Origin: Clostridium sp. UBA4746
GTDB lineage: Bacteria > Bacillota > Clostridia > Clostridiales > Clostridiaceae
DNA length: 20,133 nucleotides
Reading direction: 5' to 3'
NCBI GenBank assembly: GCA_002403785.1
Contig: DHIM01000252.1
Coordinates: 3,501 to 23,633 of the forward strand
Part shown: one piece after another, positions 1-7,663 of the stretch
Layout: every line of letters begins with the position of its first letter
Position numbering within the stretch: the stretch's first letter is position 1
Made by a program: the position numbers and the translations under genes
Notes under the pieces: model-generated
The model's database searches: none
What the model saw: the letters and a program-made list of their open reading frames with translations, nothing else
Told to the model about the DNA's origin: nothing

Positions 1-1219
1 GAGCAATATCGTCAAGCGGATTATTAATAAGCTTTAAATATGCCATTATATCCTTTATTTCTTTTCTATCATAAAACTTTAATCCTCCAACTATTCTGTA
101 TGGGATTAAATGTTTTCTGAAACTCTCCTCAAAAATACGTGATTGGGAATTCATTCTATATAAAATTGCAAAATCCTTATAGCTCCTACTTTTATCAGTC
201 ATTAATGTCTTGATTTGGTTTGCTACAAAATTTGCCTCGTCTCTATCTGTAAATGCTCTATATAAATTTATTTTCTCTCCACAATCTTTTTCAGTCCTTA
301 GATGTTTATCTTTTCTTTGAGAATTATTTTTTATGACCTCGTTTGCCGCCATAAGTATGTTTCCTTTTGACCTATAATTTTGCTCAAGCTTAACAACCTT
401 TGCCTTTGGATAATCCTTTTCAAAATCTAATATATTAGTAACATCTGCACCTCTCCAAGCATAAATACATTGGTCATCATCTCCAACAACACATATATTC
501 TCTCGTTCGTCTACTAAAAGCTTTATAAGCTCATACTGTGCCTTATTTGTATCTTGATACTCATCCACCATAATATACTTAAATTTTGAATGATAAAAAT
601 CCAAAACTTCTTTATTATTTTTAAGCAAATCCACAGCTTTAAAAATCAAATCATCAAAATCTAATGCATTATTACCCTTAAGTTTTTTTTGATAAAGAAG
701 ATATACATCTGCAATTTTATTCATTCTATAATCACTTTCATTCTCTTTTTTGTATTTATCTGGAGAAATAAGTTCATTTTTAGCATTAGATATTTTATTT
801 AAAATTTCTGAATCTGTTAAATCTTTTTCGTTTATTTCAAGTTGTTTCATACATTGCTTTATCAAACTTTTTTGATCATAGCTATCGTATATAGTAAAAT
901 TTTTATTGTATCCTAGCTTGTCTATCTCTCTCCTTAAAATTCTAACACAACTAGAGTGAAAGGTAGAAATCCACATATTATCAGCTATATTACCTACTAA
1001 GGAGCGTACTCTGTCCTTCATTTCACCGGCTGCCTTATTAGTAAAAGTGATAGATAAAATTTGTGATGGATATATAGATAAATCTTCTATCATATGTGCA
1101 ATTCTATATGTCAAAACTCTGGTTTTTCCAGAGCCCGCACCAGCTAATATGAGTAACGGCCCGTCAACTGTTATTGCAGCTTCGCACTGCTCTTTGTTTA
1201 ACAAATTTTCTAAATCCAT
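1..1219 (-). CDS. pcrA: ATP-dependent DNA helicase PcrA/UvrD, N-terminal part (cut by window edge)
   Basis: Superfamily 1A 3'-5' DNA helicase, known in Gram-positives for repair and for removing RecA and replication blocks. Translating the minus strand from the ATG at 1217-1219 gives 406 uninterrupted codons that run off the window start, a little over half of a normal 730-750 residue protein. Visible motifs are the Q motif (LNKEQ, about residue 7), Walker A AGAGSGKT at residues 26-33, motif Ia ITFTNKAA, Walker B VDEYQDTN, motif III GDDDQCIYAWRGAD and motif IV LEQNYRS. This set is specific to the UvrD/PcrA/Rep group, and the order and the Gram-positive setting favour PcrA. The start is supported by AAGGAG seven bases upstream. 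The gene follows a YerC-like regulator in the same direction; a yerC-pcrA neighbourhood is also known in Bacillus. Confidence 0.95.
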   Translation of the reverse strand, partial: MDLENLLNKEQCEAAITVDGPLLILAGAGSGKTRVLTYRIAHMIEDLSIYPSQILSITFTNKAAGEMKDRVRSLVGNIADNMWISTFHSSCVRILRREIDKLGYNKNFTIYDSYDQKSLIKQCMKQLEINEKDLTDSEILNKISNAKNELISPDKYKKENESDYRMNKIADVYLLYQKKLKGNNALDFDDLIFKAVDLLKNNKEVLDFYHSKFKYIMVDEYQDTNKAQYELIKLLVDERENICVVGDDDQCIYAWRGADVTNILDFEKDYPKAKVVKLEQNYRSKGNILMAANEVIKNNSQRKDKHLRTEKDCGEKINLYRAFTDRDEANFVANQIKTLMTDKSRSYKDFAILYRMNSQSRIFEESFRKHLIPYRIVGGLKFYDRKEIKDIMAYLKLINNPLDDIA

Positions 1220-1323
1220 GAAACCACTCCTTATATATTATATTAATACTAGATGCTTCTAGCATTACTTTAGATACATCAATCATTACTGCTACTTTAC
1301 TTTAAGCCATAAACATACATATA

Positions 1324-1332
1324 ATTATATCA
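1324..1332 (-). promoter_or_regulatory. Candidate extended -10 promoter for pcrA
   Basis: The minus strand reads TGATATAAT, a full TG-n-TATAAT extended -10 element, about 105 bases upstream of the pcrA start and downstream of the long hairpin at 1367-1429. No good -35 hexamer is seen at the expected distance, which is tolerable for an extended -10 promoter. This is inference from motif match only; the surrounding DNA is A/T-rich, so chance matches are likely. Confidence 0.35.
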
Positions 1333-1366
1333 CACAACGCAAAACTTAAACCATTTTAAAAATATA

Positions 1367-1429
1367 GACGGTCAATTTATATTCACTCTTTTATCGTTAG
1401 TTAAACCGAGTAAATATATATTAACCGTC
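1367..1429 (-). terminator. Long imperfect hairpin between yerC and pcrA, possible terminator
   Basis: Two 22-base arms (1367-1388 and 1408-1429) flank a 19-base loop. Read as minus-strand RNA, the stem has 19 Watson-Crick pairs, two G-U wobbles and one A-A mismatch, and is closed at its base by GACGGU/ACCGUC. It is followed by UAUAUUUUU. The wobbles suit minus-strand RNA. The T-rich tail suggests a Rho-independent terminator for the yerC transcript, but the stem is unusually long and A/U-rich for that, so a processing or other structured RNA element is possible. Confidence 0.5.
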
Positions 1430-1473
1430 CCTCTTCTTATCTGGATTTTTAAGGCACATCAAAATAAGCATAC

Positions 1474-1776
1474 TTATTTCTTTAACTTCAAGCGCTCCAA
1501 TATAAGCTTATATCCATCGCTACCATAATTTAATGCTCGGTTTATCCTACTTATTGTGGCAGTACTTGCACCTGTAGTACCTGCTATGTCCAAATAGGTC
1601 CTTTTATCTGATAACATTTTCGCTACTTGAAGTCTTTGCTCAAATGCTTTAATTTCATTTATTGTGGATATATCCTCAAAAAACCTATAACACTCTTCCT
1701 TTGTTTTCAGACTTAAAACACCCTCAAAAAGAAAATCCATATCCTTGCTTTCTAATTTAGAACTGTATTCGCTCAT
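1474..1776 (-). CDS. YerC/YecD family TrpR-like DNA-binding protein
   Basis: Small protein of about 100 residues, matching the YerC/YecD family of TrpR-superfamily regulators. The C-terminal half holds a helix-turn-helix around residues 60-83 (LDIAG, then ASTATISRINRAL as recognition helix) and the family-typical ending on a short basic tail. Function in the cell is not established for this family; the fold predicts sequence-specific DNA binding. Two adjacent ATG codons occur (1779 and 1776). The second is preferred because GAGGTG lies seven bases before it but only four before the first. The gene is isolated between the secG terminator and a long hairpin, so it appears to be monocistronic or only weakly linked to pcrA. 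Confidence 0.85.
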   Translation of the reverse strand: MSEYSSKLESKDMDFLFEGVLSLKTKEECYRFFEDISTINEIKAFEQRLQVAKMLSDKRTYLDIAGTTGASTATISRINRALNYGSDGYKLILERLKLKK

Positions 1777-1826
1777 CATTCTTCACCTCTAATAATCGTA
1801 GACTATTTTAAACAATTCTATCATTT

Positions 1827-1856
1827 ATATTACTTATATACCATCCAAGCTTTCAA
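1827..1856 (-). promoter_or_regulatory. Candidate sigma-A promoter for yerC
   Basis: Minus-strand TTGAAA (1851-1856) and TAATAT (1827-1832) are separated by 18 bases, about 50 bases upstream of the yerC start and just after the secG terminator. Each hexamer matches four or more consensus positions. The location fits a separate transcription unit; no experimental support. Confidence 0.4.
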
Positions 1857-1864
1857 AAACATAT

Positions 1865-1903
1865 AAAAAAATGCAGTTTATTAATTTTTTTTAAATAAAC
1901 TGC
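1865..1903 (-). terminator. Rho-independent terminator after secG
   Basis: Perfect 10-base arms GCAGTTTATT (1873-1882) and AATAAACTGC (1894-1903) flank an 11-base A-rich loop (minus-strand reading). They are followed on the minus strand by AT and then seven T residues (1865-1871). It lies about 55 bases after the secG stop, and marks the end of the glycolysis-secG cluster. Confidence 0.75.
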
Positions 1904-1958
1904 TGTAGAACTAAAATATTTATTTCAATGCACCTAAATTACAACATAGATAATTATA

Positions 1959-2189
1959 TTATTTAACCATATTTAACATTAATGTAGTTATAGTAAAACA
2001 AACTGCTGAAACCGCTGTAACTCGTGCCAATACTGACTCTGCAGTTTTTGTTTTGTTTTTCGCAAAAAAAGTTTCAGAAGTTCCTCCTATAAGGCCACTT
2101 AATCCATCTGTCTTACTAGGTTGCATCATAACTGAGACAATTATAACAATCGAAGTTATAACCTGTAAAACTACCAGAAAACTATGCAT
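1959..2189 (-). CDS. secG: Protein translocase subunit SecG
   Basis: SecG is the small accessory subunit of the SecYEG preprotein channel in the cytoplasmic membrane. The 76-residue product has the family layout: transmembrane segment one (about residues 3-21), a cytoplasmic loop rich in Gly, Ser and Thr containing the typical GLSGLIGG stretch, and transmembrane segment two (about 53-72). An upstream in-frame ATG at 2216 exists, but the start at 2189 is chosen because GGGGGTG lies just before it and the product then begins directly at the first membrane helix. A secG gene downstream of eno is a common Bacillota arrangement. Here it has its own promoter after the eno hairpin and a terminator behind it. 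Confidence 0.93.
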   Translation of the reverse strand: MHSFLVVLQVITSIVIIVSVMMQPSKTDGLSGLIGGTSETFFAKNKTKTAESVLARVTAVSAVCFTITTLMLNMVK

Positions 2190-2220
2190 TTGTACACCCC
2201 CGTTCATTGAATACATAACT

Positions 2221-2249
2221 ATTTTATCATACTCTATGACAGTTTACAA
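2221..2249 (-). promoter_or_regulatory. Candidate sigma-A promoter for secG
   Basis: Minus-strand TTGTAA (2244-2249) and TAAAAT (2221-2226) with exactly 17 bases between them, immediately downstream of the eno hairpin and about 32 bases upstream of the secG ATG. This supports secG being transcribed separately from eno. Confidence 0.55.
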
Positions 2250-2264
2250 TGAAATGTAAAAAGT

Positions 2265-2294
2265 AAGAGTATAGCCTACAGCGACTATACTCTT
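2265..2294 (-). terminator. Terminator after eno
   Basis: Perfect 10-base stem AAGAGTATAG (2265-2274) with CTATACTCTT (2285-2294) and a 10-base loop, starting 12 bases after the eno stop. On the minus strand it is followed by ACTTTTTAC, a short T-tract. It likely ends the glycolytic transcript. Confidence 0.65.
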
Positions 2295-2306
2295 GCCTAT
2301 TACTTA

Positions 2307-3602
2307 TTACCTGTTTATGTTATAGAATGCTTTTAATCCTCTATATTCAGCCATATCTTCTAATTCTTCTTCTATTCTTAAAAGCTGATTATATTTAGAA
2401 ACTCTTTCGCTTCTAGCTGGAGCACCAGTTTTAATTTGTCCTGCGTTCATAGCTACAACTAAGTCAGCTATTGAAGTATCTTCGGTTTCTCCTGATCTAT
2501 GAGAAACTACTGCAGTATATCCTGCTCTTTCAGCCATTTCTATAGCATTTAATGTTTCAGTTAATGTTCCTATTTGATTTAATTTTATAAGAATTGAATT
2601 TGCAGTTTTCTTCTCAATTCCCATTTTTAATCTATCAGTGTTAGTTACAAATAAGTCGTCTCCAACTAATTGAACTCTATCTCCTATTTTATCAGTTAAG
2701 TATTTCCAACCATCCCAATCTTCTTCAGCCATTCCATCTTCAATAGATATGATTGGATATTTGTTAACTAGTTCTACATAATAGTCAGCCATTTGCTCAG
2801 GAGTTAATATTCTTCCCTCTGAAGCTAAGTTGTATTTACCCTCTTCGAAGAATTCAGAAGCTGCTGGGTCAAGTGCTATAAAGATATCTTTTCCCGGAAC
2901 ATATCCAGCTTTTTCTATAGCTTCTATTATAATTTTTATAGCTTCCTCATTTGATGATAAGTCTGGAGCAAATCCACCTTCATCACCAACACCAGTAGCT
3001 AATCCTTTTGATTTCAATAATGCTTTTAATGCATGGTAAACTTCTGCACTCATTCTTAAAGCTTCTTTGAATGAAGTTGCTCCAACTGGCATAACCATAA
3101 ACTCTTGTAAATCTACATTATTGTCAGCATGGCTTCCACCATTTATAATGTTCATCATTGGAACTGGTAACACTTTAGCATTTACTCCACCAATATATTG
3201 ATATAATCCAAGTCCTAATGACTCAGCAGCAGCTCTAGCACATGCAAGGGACACTCCAAGAATTGCATTAGCACCTAGTTTTGCTTTATTAGGTGTTCCA
3301 TCAAGAGCTATCATTGCTTTGTCGATTGCTATTTGGTCATATACATTCATTCCAACTATCTCTTCGGCAATTAGATTGTTTACATTATCAACAGCTTTTA
3401 AAACTCCCTTACCGTTGAATACATCTTTGTCTCCATCTCTTAATTCTATAGCTTCAAATATACCAGTAGACGCACCTGATGGCACTGATGCTCTTGATAT
3501 TGTTCCATCTTCGAGTGTTACTTCAACCTCAACTGTTGGAAATGCTCTTGAATCTAAAATTTGTCTTGCATAAACGTCAATTATTTCAATAAAGTTTTTC
3601 AT
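2307..3602 (-). CDS. eno: Enolase (phosphopyruvate hydratase)
   Basis: Interconverts 2-phosphoglycerate and phosphoenolpyruvate in the cytoplasm. The 431-residue length is normal. Visible features are the N-terminal RQILDSRAFPTVEVEV stretch, the PSGASTG loop (41-47), proton-transfer Glu208 in GVGDEGG, catalytic Lys340 in the signature ILIKLNQIGT, magnesium ligands Asp245, Glu288 and Asp315, and SHRSGETED near residue 370. All key residues are present. The ATG has GGAGGT eight bases upstream. It is the last enzyme of the cggR-gap-pgk-tpiA-gpmI-eno cluster and is separated from gpmI by 130 A/T-rich bases in which I find no convincing terminator or promoter. Confidence 0.98.
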   Translation of the reverse strand: MKNFIEIIDVYARQILDSRAFPTVEVEVTLEDGTISRASVPSGASTGIFEAIELRDGDKDVFNGKGVLKAVDNVNNLIAEEIVGMNVYDQIAIDKAMIALDGTPNKAKLGANAILGVSLACARAAAESLGLGLYQYIGGVNAKVLPVPMMNIINGGSHADNNVDLQEFMVMPVGATSFKEALRMSAEVYHALKALLKSKGLATGVGDEGGFAPDLSSNEEAIKIIIEAIEKAGYVPGKDIFIALDPAASEFFEEGKYNLASEGRILTPEQMADYYVELVNKYPIISIEDGMAEEDWDGWKYLTDKIGDRVQLVGDDLFVTNTDRLKMGIEKKTANSILIKLNQIGTLTETLNAIEMAERAGYTAVVSHRSGETEDTSIADLVVAMNAGQIKTGAPARSERVSKYNQLLRIEEELEDMAEYRGLKAFYNINR

Positions 3603-3732
3603 ATTATCTTACCTCCAAAATTTTTCTCACTATTATTATTATTTCCTAAGTTAAATTAAGATAATCCTATAATTCAAAGAAATTTTAATTAATTTCAGAT
3701 AATTTAATAATTCACTTTAAATTCAGCAAGAA

Positions 3733-5265
3733 TTAAAGCTTCATTAAAGATTTCCCTGTCATTTCGCTTGGTACATCAAGCCCCATAACTTGAAGCATAG
3801 TAGGTGCTATATCGGCCAATATACCACTACTACGTAACTCATTACTATGGTTTGAAACGTATGTGAATGGGACTAAATTTGTAGTATGTGCAGTCATTGG
3901 CTTTCCTGATGAATAATCAATCATCTGCTCAGAGTTACCATGATCTGCAGTAATAAACACTGTCCCATCTTTACCTAAAACACACTCAACAATTTTTCCA
4001 AGACATTCATCCACTGTTTCCACCGCTTTTTTAGCAGCTTCGAAAACTCCTGTATGACCTACCATGTCTGGGTTAGCATAGTTAAGTATAATCATGTCAT
4101 ATTCATCGGTTTTAAGTCTCTTTAATAATTCTTTTGTAACCTCACGTGCACTCATTTCTGGTTGCATATCATATGTTGCAACTTTTGGCGATGAGATTAA
4201 TGCTCTATCTTCATTTGCATTTGGAGCTTCTACTCCTCCATTAAAGAAAAATGTAATATGAGCATATTTTTCAGTTTCAGCTATTCGCAACTGTTTTTTA
4301 CCCATTTTACTAACATATTCTCCAAGCGTATTAGTGTAACTTTCTGGTGCATATGCTACATCCACATTTTCTATAGATAAATCATATTGAGTAGTACATA
4401 CATAGTTTAAAGTTAAAGTTTCTCTTTTAAAGCCATCAAATTTTTTATCATTTATTGCTCTAGTAAGCTCCCTAGCTCTGTCTGGTCTAAAGTTAAAACA
4501 AATTACACTATCCTTATTACTTATAGCTGCCACAGGTCTATTGTTCTCCATTATAACAGTTGGAAGAACAAATTCATCTGTCTTATTGTCATGAATAGCT
4601 TTTTTAACTGCCTTTAATGCTGAGGTGTTTTCCTCACCCTTAGATAAAACCATAGCGTTATATGCAAGCTGAACTCTTTCCCATCTCTTATCTCTATCCA
4701 TAGCATAGTATCTACCACATACAGTAGCAATTTTCCCAAGTCCTATTTCATTCATATATTCTTCTATTTCTGATATGTATTTTAGTGCTGAACCTGGTTG
4801 CACATCTCTACCATCTAAAAAAGCATGAACATAAACTTTTTTAGCACCTTTATTTTTAGCAAGCTTTAAAAGCGCCTTTAAATGATCAATATGAGAGTGA
4901 ACTCCTCCATCAGACAACAATCCTAAAAGATGCACGGTCGAATTTGTCTTAATAGCTTCATCTATGGCTTTATTAAACGCAATGTTTTCAAAAAAGTTTC
5001 CTTCTTTGATTTCCTTTGTTATTTTTGTTAGTGCTTGATATATAATTCTACCAGCACCTATGTTTAAATGACCAACTTCTGAATTTCCCATTTGACCTTC
5101 TGGTAGTCCTACCTCTAGGCCACTTGCAGTTAATTTCGTACTTGGATATTTTTTTATTATTCTGTCATAGTTTGGTTTATTAGCAGCAGCTACTGCATTT
5201 CCGTCTACGTTATTTGATAATCCAAATCCGTCTAAAATCATTAGCATTACTGGTTTCTTCGACAT
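3733..5265 (-). CDS. gpmI: 2,3-bisphosphoglycerate-independent phosphoglycerate mutase
   Basis: Converts 3-phosphoglycerate to 2-phosphoglycerate by a phosphoserine intermediate, using two manganese ions. It belongs to the alkaline phosphatase superfamily and is unrelated to the cofactor-dependent mutase. The 510 residues match the family. The first metal site Asp12 (ILDGFG) and nucleophile Ser62 (GQMGNSEVGH) are visible, as are the phosphotransferase-domain motifs HAFLDGRD and FNFRPDRAREL, and the C-terminal metal motif TADHGN. The start ATG is preceded by GGGGGG about nine bases upstream. A strong hairpin ends only 27 bases before the start, with no room for a promoter between them, so expression must come through or around that hairpin. 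Confidence 0.97.
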   Translation of the reverse strand: MSKKPVMLMILDGFGLSNNVDGNAVAAANKPNYDRIIKKYPSTKLTASGLEVGLPEGQMGNSEVGHLNIGAGRIIYQALTKITKEIKEGNFFENIAFNKAIDEAIKTNSTVHLLGLLSDGGVHSHIDHLKALLKLAKNKGAKKVYVHAFLDGRDVQPGSALKYISEIEEYMNEIGLGKIATVCGRYYAMDRDKRWERVQLAYNAMVLSKGEENTSALKAVKKAIHDNKTDEFVLPTVIMENNRPVAAISNKDSVICFNFRPDRARELTRAINDKKFDGFKRETLTLNYVCTTQYDLSIENVDVAYAPESYTNTLGEYVSKMGKKQLRIAETEKYAHITFFFNGGVEAPNANEDRALISSPKVATYDMQPEMSAREVTKELLKRLKTDEYDMIILNYANPDMVGHTGVFEAAKKAVETVDECLGKIVECVLGKDGTVFITADHGNSEQMIDYSSGKPMTAHTTNLVPFTYVSNHSNELRSSGILADIAPTMLQVMGLDVPSEMTGKSLMKL

Positions 5266-5292
5266 TTATTGTTCCCCCCGCTAATTGTTTCT

Positions 5293-5324
5293 AAAAGCAA
5301 TACATATCGCTATGTATTGCTTTT
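5293..5324 (-). terminator. Perfect hairpin in the tpiA-gpmI gap, terminator-like
   Basis: A 14-base perfect stem (5293-5306 with 5311-5324) closes on a four-base loop, and in the minus-strand RNA the 3' arm ends in four U residues. It is the most stable hairpin in the cluster. Because gpmI starts 27 bases downstream without its own promoter in between, it probably acts as a partial terminator or as a 3'-end stabiliser of the upstream mRNA rather than as an absolute stop. Confidence 0.6.
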
Positions 5325-5351
5325 CTGTAATTATAATTAACCAACCAAAGT

Positions 5352-5365
5352 GTAGATGCATCTAC
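5352..5365. repeat. 14-base perfect palindrome upstream of gpmI
   Basis: GTAGATGCATCTAC is perfectly self-complementary and lies midway between tpiA and the hairpin at 5293-5324. On the minus strand a TATAAT (5330-5335) follows it closely, so it could be an operator for a gpmI promoter; no good -35 is visible. It could also be a small hairpin in the mRNA. Function unknown. Confidence 0.4.
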
Positions 5366-5415
5366 CTAAGTAGCTTTGCTTTATCTACTAAAATATCTTT
5401 ATGAACTAAAACGAC

Positions 5416-6162
5416 TTAGTAGTTTACTATTCCTGCGAAGTCTTCTGCCTTAAGGCTAGCTCCTCCAATTAATCCACCATCTATATCTGATTTACCCATT
5501 TGTTCTTTTATAGTTGATGGTTTAACAGAACCACCATATTGAATTCTTACTTTATCTGCTACTTCTTTACCAAACATAGCTCCAACAGTTGTTCTTATGA
5601 AACCAATTGTCTCATTTGCTTGATCAGCAGTTGCAGTTTTTCCAGTACCTATCGCCCATATTGGTTCATAAGCAATAACTAATTTTTCTACTTGCTGTTT
5701 TATAAGTCCTGCTAAATCTAATTTAACTTGACTAGCTAAAACTTTTTCTGTAATATTTCCTTCTCTATCACTAAGAGTTTCTCCTACGCAAAGTATAGGA
5801 CTAATATTATGATTATAAGCAGCTTTAAGCTTTTTATTTACAGTTTCATCAGTCTCATTAAAATATTGTCTTCTTTCACTATGACCAATTATAACGTATT
5901 CAACGCCCAATTCTTTTAACATTCCTGGTGAGACTTCACCTGTAAAAGCACCACTTTCTTCATAATGCATGTTTTGAGCTCCTACTTTTATGTTTGTACC
6001 CTTAGCTGCTTTTATTACTGCATCTAAACATAAAAATGTTGGACAAACCACAACATCACATTTTGCATCTTTAACTAATGGTTTCATTCCCTCAATTAAA
6101 ACTACAGCTTCAGCAACAGTTTTATTCATCTTCCAGTTTCCTGCAATTATACCTTTTCTCAT
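5416..6162 (-). CDS. tpiA: Triosephosphate isomerase
   Basis: Interconverts dihydroxyacetone phosphate and glyceraldehyde-3-phosphate in glycolysis and gluconeogenesis. The 248-residue TIM-barrel protein has Lys11 in AGNWKMN, catalytic His94 in IIGHSERR, catalytic Glu166 in AYEPIWAIGTG, and the phosphate-gripping loop and YGGSV motif near the C-terminus. An upstream in-frame ATG at 6204 would add 14 residues. The start at 6162 is chosen because GGAGG lies seven bases ahead of it and MRKGIIAGNWKMN is the standard family N-terminus. It follows pgk after 76 bases with no terminator seen between, consistent with co-transcription. Confidence 0.97.
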   Translation of the reverse strand: MRKGIIAGNWKMNKTVAEAVVLIEGMKPLVKDAKCDVVVCPTFLCLDAVIKAAKGTNIKVGAQNMHYEESGAFTGEVSPGMLKELGVEYVIIGHSERRQYFNETDETVNKKLKAAYNHNISPILCVGETLSDREGNITEKVLASQVKLDLAGLIKQQVEKLVIAYEPIWAIGTGKTATADQANETIGFIRTTVGAMFGKEVADKVRIQYGGSVKPSTIKEQMGKSDIDGGLIGGASLKAEDFAGIVNY

Positions 6163-6238
6163 CAAAAAAACCTCCAATATTCTTTTATTATAATTAACAA
6201 TCATATACCTTTAATTTATTGTAACATAGTTTCTATAA

Positions 6239-7435
6239 TTATTTATTTGTAAGAGCTTCAATTCCTGGTAACAATTTGCCTTCTAGGAATTCAAGAGATG
6301 CTCCGCCACCTGTAGATATGTGAGTCATTTTATCTCCAAATCCTAATTGATTAACAGCTGCTGCACTATCTCCACCACCTATTATAGTAGTTCCATCAAC
6401 CGCTGCCATAGCTTCTGCTACTGCTATTGTTCCTTTTGCAAAATTAGCAAATTCAAATACTCCCATTGGGCCATTCCAAACAACAGTTTTAGCTGCGCTT
6501 ATAGCACCTTTATATATTTCTCGTGTCTTAGGTCCAATATCAAGACCCATGTACCCTTCTTCAATATTTTGGTTTTCAGTAACTACTGGCGCTGCATGAG
6601 CTGAAAATTCTTTTGCGATAACATGATCTAAAGGTATTAAGAATTTAACCTTTTTTGACTCAGCTTTTTGCATCATATCTTTAGCATATTCTACTTTATC
6701 TTCTTCAACTAGAGAACTTCCTACAGAATAACCGCCAGCTTTTAAGAATGTATAAGCCATTCCTCCACCAATTATTAATGTATCTACCTTATCAAGTAAA
6801 TTAGCAATAACAGCTATTTTGTCGGATACCTTAGCTCCACCTAAAATTGCAACGAATGGTCTAACAGGATGTTCTACTGCATTACCTAAAAATTTTAATT
6901 CCTTTTGAATTAAATAACCGCACACTGATGTCTTAACAAATTCAGTTACGCCAACAGTAGAACAATGAGCTCTATGAGCTGTTCCAAAGGCATCATTTAC
7001 AAATACATCTGCAAGAGATGCTAATTCCTTAGAAAAGTTTTCTTTGTTTTTAGTTTCTTCTTTTCTATATCTCGTATTTTCAAGTAATATAACATCTCCG
7101 TCTTTCATTTTTGAAACGATAGATTTTACGTTATCACTAACAACATTTGGATCTGCTGCAAAAATCACTTCTTTATCTAGCATTTCGCTTAATCTTTTAG
7201 CAACTGGTGATAAAGAGAGCTCAGGTTTTGCCTCTCCATTCGGTTTTCCAAGATGTGAGCATAATATAACTTTTGCTCCATTTTTCACCAAATAATTTAT
7301 AGTCGGCATTGCACCTACTAATCTATTTACATCTGTTATTTTTCCATCTTGTAATGGTACATTAAAATCGCACCTTACTAAAACCTTTTTTCCTTTAACC
7401 TCAATATCTTCTATTGTTTTTTTATTAAATTCCAT
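6239..7435 (-). CDS. pgk: Phosphoglycerate kinase
   Basis: Transfers the acyl phosphate of 1,3-bisphosphoglycerate to ADP, the first ATP-yielding step of lower glycolysis. The 398-residue length is normal. Family motifs include KVLVRCDFNVP (about 17-27) and SHLGKPNG (60-67) in the N-terminal substrate domain, NDAFGTAHRAH in the middle, and GGAKVSDK, WNGPMGVFEF and GGGDSAAAV in the nucleotide domain. The ATG is preceded by AGGAG at a normal distance. It sits between a terminator that follows gap and the tpiA gene. The segment just upstream (7436-7553) is A/T-rich, and I could not identify a convincing promoter there, so its transcription may come from readthrough. Confidence 0.98.
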   Translation of the reverse strand: MEFNKKTIEDIEVKGKKVLVRCDFNVPLQDGKITDVNRLVGAMPTINYLVKNGAKVILCSHLGKPNGEAKPELSLSPVAKRLSEMLDKEVIFAADPNVVSDNVKSIVSKMKDGDVILLENTRYRKEETKNKENFSKELASLADVFVNDAFGTAHRAHCSTVGVTEFVKTSVCGYLIQKELKFLGNAVEHPVRPFVAILGGAKVSDKIAVIANLLDKVDTLIIGGGMAYTFLKAGGYSVGSSLVEEDKVEYAKDMMQKAESKKVKFLIPLDHVIAKEFSAHAAPVVTENQNIEEGYMGLDIGPKTREIYKGAISAAKTVVWNGPMGVFEFANFAKGTIAVAEAMAAVDGTTIIGGGDSAAAVNQLGFGDKMTHISTGGGASLEFLEGKLLPGIEALTNK

Positions 7436-7553
7436 ACTCAGTCTCCTCTCTTAAAGTTTATAATATAAAACTATTGTATCCTATAATAAGCGAAATAATA
7501 TATTTTTAATGCTATATTTCATATTAAATGATCATATATTAAAAATTACATAT

Positions 7554-7595
7554 AAAAAGGTCTGGTTCCATAGACTAACTATAAAACCAGACCTT
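7554..7595 (-). terminator. Rho-independent terminator after gap
   Basis: Perfect 11-base arms AAGGTCTGGTT (7557-7567) and AACCAGACCTT (7585-7595) with a 17-base loop. On the minus strand the stem runs into a T-tract (7554-7558). It lies about 70 bases after the gap stop and would separate a short cggR-gap message from a longer one that includes pgk onward. Confidence 0.75.
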
Positions 7596-7663
7596 AATAC
7601 TATTCTTGCAGTATGCTTTCATTATGCTTACAGTATCCTACAGTTTTATAGTAGAATTAAATT

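Noticed and set aside
1047..1262. Plus-strand open frames, such as this one and those opposite eno, gap, pgk and trxB
   Set aside because: All lie antisense to strongly supported genes, show no family resemblance, and lack coherent ribosome sites; they are shadows.
1462..1479. AAATAAG/CTTATTT hairpin at the yerC stop codon as a terminator
   Set aside because: Only seven A/T pairs overlapping the stop codon, with a short tail; too weak compared with the hairpin downstream.
3603..3732. Promoter or terminator in the gpmI-eno spacer
   Set aside because: A/T-rich with no hexamer pair at good spacing and no stable hairpin; only the eno ribosome site is supported.
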